This document shows positions 58,617 through 64,000 of a stretch of 64,000 nucleotides of DNA, one piece after another. Each line of letters begins with the position of its first letter. The stretch's first letter is position 1. The DNA comes from Geodermatophilus marinus (GTDB lineage: Bacteria > Actinomycetota > Actinomycetes > Mycobacteriales > Geodermatophilaceae): the NCBI RefSeq assembly GCF_003428645.1, contig NZ_QVQH01000010.1, positions 62,001 through 126,000 on the forward strand, given 5' to 3'. Below the pieces are notes generated by a model. The model was not told where the DNA came from. It was given only the letters and a program-made list of their open reading frames with translations, and searched no databases. The translations under genes and the position numbers were made by a program.

Positions 58617-58829
58617 ATGTCGATCGCAGAGAGCAGCGCGTCTGTCGAGGTCAGTGAGCTCACCCCCGAGGAAGCCCGCGCGGCCTTCGACCGAATCGCC
58701 CACGCCGCGATGGACGTGAGCGGCGAGGAGTTCCTCGCCGCCCTCGATGAGGGCAAGTTCGATGACGTCGACCCCGATGACCACCCCGGGCTGCTCGACG
58801 TGCTCATGGCTCTTCCCCTCGTACGCTGA
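58617..58829 (+). CDS. Small acidic protein
   Basis: 70 residues. SIAESSASVEVSELTPEEAR, a helix ending MDVSGEEFLAALDEGKFDD, then VDPDDHP and a final LLDVLMALPLVR. ATG follows AAGGAGG (58603-58609), a strong RBS. Similar short proteins with an EFL..DEGKFDD-like segment occur in actinobacterial mobile elements. Only 6 bp before the next gene, so the pair may act together. Confidence 0.75.
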   Translation: MSIAESSASVEVSELTPEEARAAFDRIAHAAMDVSGEEFLAALDEGKFDDVDPDDHPGLLDVLMALPLVR

Positions 58830-58835
58830 CGCCTC

Positions 58836-59405
58836 GTGCCGGGAGCTTCGCCGTATCAAGCGGTCGAGGCGTTCCTGGCCCCTCTAGAACGAGCGATTGC
58901 CTGCCTAGGCAGCGGAAAGATCGTTGTCTCGCCTGGCGGGCGCGCGGCGACGGACAAGACGCATCTCTGGCGGCTCAATGGCGGAGACGGCCTTGTCCTA
59001 CGTGGTGACGCGGCCGGCTGCCGGTTCCTGGCGTCCATGCACTACCGGATCATCCCAACCGACCCCGAGAAGTACGACGTCGAACAGGGGCGCTGGCGGG
59101 TCACGACGTCGGCCTACCTGTATGAGTTCCGGACGCCGGACAACGCGAAGCTGTGGGCGATGCACTGGCACCCGGCTGGCAAGAGCCACGCCACCTTCCC
59201 GCACCTCCACCTGTACACCGTCCGCTCCGAAGGGCACTTCGTCACGCCGCGACAGACCCTCGAGTCGGCGGTGCAGTGGTGCATCGAGATGGGAGCAGAG
59301 CCGCAGAACCCCCAGTGGCGCACCGTGCTGGCCGAGTCGGAGGGCATCCACCAGCTCTACCGATCGTGGTCGGAGGACCCGCCGCCGCTGGCAACTGACC
59401 GGTGA
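58836..59405 (+). CDS. Hypothetical protein, possible TumE-like
   Basis: 189 residues, family not certain. N-terminal helices (AVEAFLAPLERAIACLG), then an alpha/beta part with LWAMHWHPAGKSHATFPHLH: several His spaced like those of TumE/DUF6516-type toxins (..DN..H..FPHHKH), followed by a helix TLESAVQWCIEM. GTG start without RBS, 6 bp after the small acidic gene, suggesting coupling. Whether the pair is a toxin-antitoxin module is untested. Last gene before attR. Confidence 0.7.
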   Translation: MPGASPYQAVEAFLAPLERAIACLGSGKIVVSPGGRAATDKTHLWRLNGGDGLVLRGDAAGCRFLASMHYRIIPTDPEKYDVEQGRWRVTTSAYLYEFRTPDNAKLWAMHWHPAGKSHATFPHLHLYTVRSEGHFVTPRQTLESAVQWCIEMGAEPQNPQWRTVLAESEGIHQLYRSWSEDPPPLATDR

Positions 59406-59483
59406 TGCCGGGCCTCACCTCGCGGAATCCAGAGCGTGGGTTGGTCAGCCGAGGGTCCACCCCGCTTCCCATAACCCGCCCTC

Positions 59484-59574
59484 CTCCGACCGCGCGGCGC
59501 CGGGGGAAGGGTGGGCCGAAGGCCCATCCCGAAGGGACGCGCAAGCGCCCTTCCGGCGGCCGGCGCGGTCGGAG
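59484..59574. other. Highly structured segment (four-way junction)
   Basis: Outer stem CTCCGACCGCGC / GCGCGGTCGGAG, then a perfect junction with no unpaired bases: P1 GGAAGGG / CCCTTCC (59505-59511, 59548-59554), P2 TGGGCC-GAA-GGCCCA (59512-59526), P3 TCCC-GAA-GGGA (59527-59537), P4 CGC-GCAA-GCG (59538-59547). A further closing helix ACCCGCC / GGCGGGT is possible (59474-59480, 59593-59599). Strand and function unknown: RNA gene, oriT-like cruciform or attachment-linked structure. Confidence 0.6.
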
Positions 59575-59644
59575 ATAATCCCGCGGGGCTGGGGCGGGTG
59601 CCGCCTCCGGGAGCGGCGTCTGACGCTGCTGCCGCCGGCCCCGC

Positions 59645-59674
59645 AGTCCGCACACAGTCCGCAGATGGTCCGCA
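59645..59674. repeat. Candidate integrase arm-type sites, right
   Basis: Three direct repeats AGTCCGCA (59645), AGTCCGCA (59656), GGTCCGCA (59667) at 11-bp spacing, same orientation as at 45672-45700. They lie about 109 bp inside attR. Confidence 0.65.
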
Positions 59675-59782
59675 AAACGGCCGAAATCGGCCGACGGCGC
59701 CCGGCAACAGCCAACGGTGAAAGGCCTGTTCAAGACGGGTTTCCAGTCACAGCCCACTGTGCCAAACCGCCCCTCGGACGAT

Positions 59783-59825
59783 TTTGCAAGGCGGGGGTTA
59801 GGGGTTCGATTCCCCTCGTCTCCAC
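59783..59825. repeat. attR core (right 43-bp direct repeat)
   Basis: Perfect copy of 45569-45611; contains only the 3' part of tRNA-Ala, no functional tRNA. The 461-bp gap around it (59406-59866) has no gene. Confidence 0.97.
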
Positions 59826-59866
59826 CGCACCGCCCCCCACCGCAGCACCGACGGCGGGAGCAGCGC

Positions 59867-60721
59867 TCACGTCGGTGCGCCCGCCGCGTCCCGGACTCCT
59901 GCCGGCTCCTGCTGCCGCGCGCGCAGGAAGTCCAGCAGAACGCCGGCGAACAGCTCCGGTGCGGTCGTCATCGCGACGTGCCCCTGGCCGGGCAGTTCCA
60001 CCACCCGGGCGCCGGGGAGCGCACCCGCGACCAGCCGGCTCGCGGCCGCCAGCTCCGGCGAGCTCTCCGTGCCGGCCATCAGCAGCACGGGGATCCCGAG
60101 GCCGGCGAACCGGGCGCCGTCGAACCGGTACTCCTCCTCCGCCCGGGTCTCCCGCACGACGGTGTGGGCCGCCGCCACCCGGCCCGCCCAGGACGGGTCC
60201 GCCCGCATGAGCGCCAGGTGCTCCGGGGGCACCCCGGCGACCTCGCTCAGCATCGACAGGACGACCTCCTCCCGGCGTCCCTCGGCGAGCAACCCCTCCA
60301 TCCGCTCCCGCCACCCCGGCGGCGAGACCGCCTGGACGGCGGGCTCGTAGAGCGCCAGGCGCCGGATGCGGTCGGTCAGCAGCGCCGCCTCCAGGGCGCA
60401 GTGCGCGCCGTAGGAGTGGCCGAGGACGTCGACCGGCGTCCCCGTGGCCCCGGCGACGGCCTCCACCACCGCCGCCACGTCCTCGGCCTCGCGCTCGAGG
60501 GCGTAGGACCCGGCGTCGCCGCTGGCGCCGCGCCCGCGCCGGTCCACCGCGTGCATGGTGACGTGCGGCTCGAGCAGCGGGCGGACGGTCCGCCACCGGG
60601 TGCGGTCGGCGGTCGTGCCGTGCACGAGCACCAGGGCCGGTCCCCGGCCGCGGCTCTCCCACGCGATCGGCGTGCCGTCGCGGGACGTGACCGACACGAG
60701 CGGCGGTTCGTGGGCGTCCAT
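59867..60721 (-). CDS. Alpha/beta hydrolase
   Basis: 284 residues. Fold marks: VLVHGTTADRTRW after the first strands, nucleophile elbow GHSYGAH, acid near the C-terminus, and the catalytic His in GQGHVAM. Esterase, peptidase or other hydrolase; substrate unknown. ATG start with GGAGGGAG 8 nt upstream. First chromosomal gene after attR, so not element cargo. The next upstream gene on the same strand is the HD/LuxR regulator, 74 bp away. Confidence 0.92.
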   Translation of the reverse strand: MDAHEPPLVSVTSRDGTPIAWESRGRGPALVLVHGTTADRTRWRTVRPLLEPHVTMHAVDRRGRGASGDAGSYALEREAEDVAAVVEAVAGATGTPVDVLGHSYGAHCALEAALLTDRIRRLALYEPAVQAVSPPGWRERMEGLLAEGRREEVVLSMLSEVAGVPPEHLALMRADPSWAGRVAAAHTVVRETRAEEEYRFDGARFAGLGIPVLLMAGTESSPELAAASRLVAGALPGARVVELPGQGHVAMTTAPELFAGVLLDFLRARQQEPAGVRDAAGAPT

Positions 60722-60795
60722 CGTGGTCTCCCTCCGGGTACCCCGTGGCAGGGAGCCTTCTCGCCGCGGGTCCCCGCCCGCATCGGGCGGACGCC

Positions 60796-62337
60796 CTATT
60801 CCCCGAGCAGGCCGTGCTCGACGGCGAAGAGCGCCGCGGCGGGCCGCGTGGTGACGCCGGCCTTGCGGTAGATGTGCTCGACGTGGTGGCCGACCGTCTT
60901 GGCCGAGATCCACAGCCGGCCGGCCACCTCGCGGTTGGACAGCCCCCGGGCGACGAGCCGGAGCACCTCGACCTCGCGGTCGGAGAGCCCGGCCGGCCGC
61001 CGGGTGGGCCGCGGGCTGCGGTGCCGGTCGTCGGCTCCGGCCAGCACCGCGTCGGCCGCGGACCCGTCCAGCCGGCCACCGGTCACCTCGGCCCGGAGGA
61101 GGTCCCGCGCCCGTGCGCGGTCGTGCGCCGGTCGGTGCGGGCGGTCCTCGAGCAGCGCCGTCCACACGTCGGCGGCCGCCAGCAGCCGCGCCCCCCGGGG
61201 CAGCTGCGCACCCCGGCTGCCGCGGTGGTACCCCGACCCGTCGAGGCGCTCGTGGTGCGCGCCGGCCAGCGCGGCGACGGGACGCAGCCCGCGGCACCGG
61301 CCCAGGACCCGCTCGGACAGGTACGGGTGCAGCCGCACCCGCTCGGTCGCCTCGACGCCGAGCGGGCCGGGCTGCTGCCACACGCCGGCCGGCACGCCGA
61401 CCGTGCCCAGGTCCGCGACCAGCGCGGCCCGGTGCAGCACGGCGAGCTCGGCCCCGGGCAGCCCGCAGGCGCGGCCGGCCGCGCGGGCAGCGCCGGCCAG
61501 GCGCGCCGAGCGGCCGCGGCGCCACGGCGAGCGCATGTCCGCGAAGTCGCCGACCGCCGCCAGCGCCCCGTCCAGGGCCTCCGGGCCGAGCCGGTGCACC
61601 GGCCCCGGCTCGGCCGCCAGCACGTCCTCCCACGGCTCGCCGCCCGGGTCGGGCACGCCGACCCGCCGGACGGCGTCGACCACCGCGGGGTCGTAGGCGC
61701 GGCCGCGCCGCCGCCGCAGGACGTCCACCGCCGCGTCCGGGCCCGCGCGCCGCCGCCAGAGCACCGCGTCCCGCGCCACGACGACCACGCGGACCGCGAC
61801 CGGCACCGCCTCCCCGGCCAGGCCGTCCGGCAGCCCGTGCCCGTCCCAGCGCTCGTAGGCGTGCGCCAGGGCGTCGACGACGCCGGGGGCCAGGCCGAGC
61901 CGGGCGGCCAGCCGGGCTCCCACCTCGCAGTGCGACACCTCCGACCGCGCCGATCGCAGCACCTCCCCGACCAGCCGCGCCCGGCGCGGCAGGGCAGCGC
62001 CGCGGCCGGTCTCGCGGACGACGGTCCGGAGCACCTCGCCGGGGGAGCCCATGTAGGCCGGGGCCACCTCGGCGACGAAGCGCAGGTCGTCCCCGCCCGC
62101 GAGGCGCGCGGTCGCGGCGGCGTCGGCCGTGCAGCCGAGGAAGCGGAGCAGGGCGACGTAGTGGACGTCGGAGGCGGTGGCCGGGTCGAGCCCGAGGTCG
62201 GCGGCCACCGCCGTCGCCAGGCGGCAGGTCTGCAGCGCGTGCTCCATCGGCTGACCCGTGGCGAGGTCGGTGGCCAGCGAGATCGCCGCGATCAGCTCCG
62301 TCGTCCGCAGACCGCCGTTCGCCGGGGACGAGACCAC
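60796..62337 (-). CDS. HD-domain LuxR-type regulator
   Basis: 513 residues. Two HD/HD-GYP-like domains and a C-terminal LuxR HTH (LSDREVEVLRLVARGLSNRE, KTVGHHVEHIYRKAGV). The second HD-GYP domain keeps GAHHERLDGSGYHRG, but the expected HD dyad reads AALVADLGTVGVP (His missing), so phosphodiesterase activity is doubtful. GTG start supported by GACACT 6 nt upstream. Probably regulates the adjacent alpha/beta hydrolase gene (inference). Confidence 0.88.
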   Translation of the reverse strand: MVSSPANGGLRTTELIAAISLATDLATGQPMEHALQTCRLATAVAADLGLDPATASDVHYVALLRFLGCTADAAATARLAGGDDLRFVAEVAPAYMGSPGEVLRTVVRETGRGAALPRRARLVGEVLRSARSEVSHCEVGARLAARLGLAPGVVDALAHAYERWDGHGLPDGLAGEAVPVAVRVVVVARDAVLWRRRAGPDAAVDVLRRRRGRAYDPAVVDAVRRVGVPDPGGEPWEDVLAAEPGPVHRLGPEALDGALAAVGDFADMRSPWRRGRSARLAGAARAAGRACGLPGAELAVLHRAALVADLGTVGVPAGVWQQPGPLGVEATERVRLHPYLSERVLGRCRGLRPVAALAGAHHERLDGSGYHRGSRGAQLPRGARLLAAADVWTALLEDRPHRPAHDRARARDLLRAEVTGGRLDGSAADAVLAGADDRHRSPRPTRRPAGLSDREVEVLRLVARGLSNREVAGRLWISAKTVGHHVEHIYRKAGVTTRPAAALFAVEHGLLGE

Positions 62338-62343
62338 CGCACC

Positions 62344-62349
62344 AGTGTC
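62344..62349 (-). promoter_or_regulatory. -10 box of leaderless promoter for HD/LuxR gene
   Basis: GACACT on the minus strand, 6 nt before the GTG at 62337. Confidence 0.4.
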
Positions 62350-62481
62350 GCGCCGGCGTCGACGCCGGCGCGACGGCCCGGGGACCTCCGGCCCTGGACG
62401 GCGGCCACCGGGACCGCCACGGTCGGAAGCCGCCACCGGCCGGCCGGTGGGGCGGGCCGGGGCTCTCCCCGAGGAGGAGCC

Positions 62482-62976
62482 ATGGCCCGCATGACCATGG
62501 ACTGCCGCAGCATGCCCAGCGACGACAACTGCACCGTGCTGATCGCCGGTGAGGAGGACGAGGTCCTCGAGCTCGCCGCGCAGCACGCGGTCAGCGCGCA
62601 CGGCCACGCCGACGGCCCGGAGCTCCGGGACGGGCTGCGCCGGGCCATGCGCCCCGAGCACGAACTCGAGCTGGAGCAGGGCGCCTTCCTCCAGCTCGTC
62701 GAGTTCCACGCCGCGGACCTCGACGGGTTCCGCAGCGCCGCCGAGCAGTGGCGGGAGCGGATCGGCCGAGAGGCCACGGCCCGCTGGGCGGTGGTGGGCG
62801 CCGACCGGGACCGGTCGGGCACCTACGTCGAGGTGGTGGCCTTCCCCGACCACGCCTCGGCGATGCGCAACTCCGAGCACCCGGTGACCGCCGACTTCGC
62901 CAAGCGCCTGCAGGAGGTCGTCCAGGGGGAGGCGTCCTTCCGCGACCTCGACGTCGTCGAGGTCCTGCGCATGTGA
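62482..62976 (+). CDS. DUF1059 domain protein with C-terminal dimeric alpha/beta barrel-like part
   Basis: 164 residues. The N-terminal ~55 residues are DUF1059 (MARMTMDCRSMPSDDNCTVL, then ELAAQHAVSAHGHAD). The C-terminal part (LQLVEFHAADLDGFRSAAEQ, YVEVVAFPDHASAMRNSEHP) resembles the dimeric alpha/beta barrel fold of small actinobacterial monooxygenase-like proteins. Function unknown. ATG with GAGGAGGAGC just upstream. Confidence 0.85.
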   Translation: MARMTMDCRSMPSDDNCTVLIAGEEDEVLELAAQHAVSAHGHADGPELRDGLRRAMRPEHELELEQGAFLQLVEFHAADLDGFRSAAEQWRERIGREATARWAVVGADRDRSGTYVEVVAFPDHASAMRNSEHPVTADFAKRLQEVVQGEASFRDLDVVEVLRM

Positions 62977-63024
62977 GCAGGCCGGGGACGCCGTCCTGCC
63001 CGCCTCCTCTGCCGGCGCCAGTGG

Positions 63025-63030
63025 GAGAGT
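63025..63030 (+). promoter_or_regulatory. -10 box of leaderless promoter for ppiA
   Basis: GAGAGT, 7 nt before the GTG at 63038. Confidence 0.4.
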
Positions 63031-63037
63031 GGAGGGC

Positions 63038-63574
63038 GTGACCGAACAGACCCAGCCTGCACGGCGTGCCGTCCTGCACACCAACCAGGGCGACATCACC
63101 GTCGACCTGTTCCCCGACCACGCGCCCAAGACCGTGGCCAACTTCGCCGACCTGGCCGAGGGCCGCCGCGAGTGGACCCACCCGCAGACCCGCGCGACGA
63201 CCACCGACCGCCTCTACGACGGCACGGTGTTCCACCGGATCATCGACGGGTTCATGATCCAGGGCGGCGACCCGCTCGGGCAGGGCATCGGCGGCCCGGG
63301 GTACCAGTTCGGCGACGAGATCCACCCCGAGCTGGCCTTCACCAAGCCCTACCTGCTGGCGATGGCCAACGCCGGGCCCGGCACCAACGGCTCCCAGTTC
63401 TTCATCACCGTCGCCCCGACGACCTGGCTGACCGGCAAGCACACCATCTTCGGCGAGGTCGCCGACCAGGCCAGCCGCGAGGTCGTCGACCGCATCTCCA
63501 AGGTCCCGACCGCCCGGGGTGACCGGCCGGTGGAGGACGTCGTCCTGGAGTCGGTCGAGGTGCAGCGCAGCTGA
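63038..63574 (+). CDS. ppiA: Peptidyl-prolyl cis-trans isomerase, cyclophilin type
   Basis: 178 residues. GDITVDLFPDHAPKTVANF, LYDGTVFHRIIDGFMIQGGD (with catalytic Arg), NGSQFFITVAPTTWL and KHTIFGEV cover the active site. Cytoplasmic, no signal peptide. GTG 63038 chosen over 63029 because of the GAGAGT box 7 nt upstream. In mycobacteria ppiA also follows the tRNA-Ile/tRNA-Ala cluster, so the element has been inserted between them. Confidence 0.95.
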   Translation: MTEQTQPARRAVLHTNQGDITVDLFPDHAPKTVANFADLAEGRREWTHPQTRATTTDRLYDGTVFHRIIDGFMIQGGDPLGQGIGGPGYQFGDEIHPELAFTKPYLLAMANAGPGTNGSQFFITVAPTTWLTGKHTIFGEVADQASREVVDRISKVPTARGDRPVEDVVLESVEVQRS

Positions 63575-64000
63575 CCACCGGCCCGGACGACGGGGGCGCC
63601 GGCCCCGGCCAGCCGCAGCCGGCGCCCCCGACACCCACCTGCTACCGGCACGCGGACCGGCCCACCCGGATCTCCTGCACCCGGTGCGGGCGGCCCATCT
63701 GCCCGGAGTGCATGACCCCGGCCTCGGTCGGGTTCCAGTGCCCGGAGTGCGTGCGCGAGGGGCAGGCCTCGGTCCGCCGCCCGCGCCCGACCCCGCCGCT
63801 GCGCCGCGCCGGACGGCGGTTCGGCGTGGTGACCGTCTCGCTCATCGCGGTCAACGTCGCCGTCTTCGTGGTGACCGCGGTCTCGGCCGGGCTGGCCGGG
63901 GCCAGCCCGCTGGACAACCAGCTCTCCCCGCTGTTCGCCCGCTTCTCCCAGGTCCCGGTGCTCGTCGCGCTCGGGGAGGACTGGCGGGTGCTCACCGCGG
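63571..64000 (+). CDS. Rhomboid family intramembrane serine protease, N-terminal part
   Basis: 143 residues to the window end. An N-terminal zinc ribbon (CYRHADRPTRISCTRCGRPI, CPECMTPASVGFQCPECV), a basic segment and the first membrane helix (FGVVTVSLIAVNVAVFVVT) identify the actinobacterial rhomboid with B-box-like domain; the catalytic Ser/His lie beyond the window. No ATG, GTG or TTG in frame precedes the ribbon, so the start may be CTG at 63571, overlapping the cyclophilin stop (CTGA). Confidence 0.82.
   Translation, partial: MTTGPDDGGAGPGQPQPAPPTPTCYRHADRPTRISCTRCGRPICPECMTPASVGFQCPECVREGQASVRRPRPTPPLRRAGRRFGVVTVSLIAVNVAVFVVTAVSAGLAGASPLDNQLSPLFARFSQVPVLVALGEDWRVLTA

Larger units (their letters stand above)
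45569..59825. mobile_element. Integrative mobilizable element in tRNA-Ala(TGC)
   Basis: 14.2-kb element bounded by perfect 43-bp repeats. Left end: integrase, excisionase, MobF relaxase-helicase. Middle: three short hypothetical genes and an AT-richer gap. Right end: a seven-gene plus-strand cargo with methyltransferase-Vsr, SNF2 helicase and nuclease-like genes, then a structured segment and attR. No conjugation pore, coupling ATPase or replication gene seen, so it is probably mobilised by a helper. Flanking genes on both sides belong to the usual origin region. Confidence 0.92.

Noticed and set aside
59783-59825. Second tRNA-Ala
   Set aside because: Only the 3' part from the anticodon loop on; no acceptor 5' strand or D-arm. 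It is attR.
45569-59825. Prophage
   Set aside because: No capsid, terminase, portal, tail or lysis genes; a MobF relaxase is present instead.
59730-61079. Long minus-strand frame ending in TRGIEPLTPALQ-like sequence
   Set aside because: A shadow frame over the hydrolase and attR. Its end shows how the integrase would read in the excised circle, but it is no gene here.

Overview
The window is very GC-rich actinobacterial DNA carrying the chromosomal replication origin. Gene order (PBP, DUF5318, PadR, ino1, MFS, YqgE, CCA enzyme, Nudix, DUF6049, MurJ, trxB, trxA, cwlM, parB, parA, rsmG, jag, yidC, yidD, rnpA, rpmH, dnaA, oriC, dnaN, gnd, recF, dciA, gyrB, gyrA, DUF3566, tRNA-Ile, tRNA-Ala, ppiA) is the actinobacterial origin neighbourhood as I know it from Mycobacterium and Streptomyces. 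GC content, protein flavour and gnd between dnaN and recF suggest a Geodermatophilaceae-like organism (Blastococcus, Geodermatophilus or Modestobacter), but that rank is inference.

Layout. 1-10.2 kb: cell-wall PBP (cut by the left edge), DUF5318, a PadR regulator with a perfect palindromic operator, inositol-1-phosphate synthase, lipoprotein, YqgE, MFS transporter, an AbiEi-like protein and the CCA-adding enzyme with an expanded PPAEAV repeat. 10.2-22.3 kb: Nudix hydrolase, DUF6049 protein, MurJ flippase and a separate membrane pseudokinase, thioredoxin system, CwlM, an aminotransferase and Ddl. 22.4-27.9 kb, minus strand: parB-parA with two parS sites, then rsmG-jag-yidC-yidD-rnpA-rpmH. 27.9-45.6 kb: dnaA, oriC (with a 93-bp tandem repeat), dnaN, gnd, recF, dciA, an ABC exporter, gyrB, gyrA (interrupted by a 420-residue intein at the catalytic tyrosine), DUF3566, tRNA-Ile, a 47-residue DLW-39 protein and tRNA-Ala.

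45.57-59.83 kb is a 14.2-kb integrative element inserted in tRNA-Ala(TGC) and bounded by perfect 43-bp direct repeats. Its left part is the mobility module: tyrosine integrase whose reading frame runs through attL into the tRNA, excisionase, and MobF relaxase-helicase with no conjugation pore or coupling protein. Its right part is a co-oriented cargo cassette: a sigma-like HTH protein, a ParB/Srx-like protein with a DGNRR motif, an SNF2 helicase, a small PD-(D/E)XK protein, a C5 cytosine methyltransferase fused to a Vsr endonuclease, a small acidic protein and a 189-residue protein. This looks like an undescribed restriction or defence system. A 91-nt sequence that folds into a four-way junction lies close to attR.

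59.9-64 kb returns to chromosomal genes: alpha/beta hydrolase, HD/LuxR regulator, DUF1059 protein, cyclophilin and the start of a rhomboid protease.

Two genome-style features recur. Many start codons sit 6-8 nt after a TANNNT-like -10 box, suggesting leaderless mRNAs. A family of hairpin repeats with a shared core follows directly after the stop codons of ino1, dnaN, gnd and gyrB.
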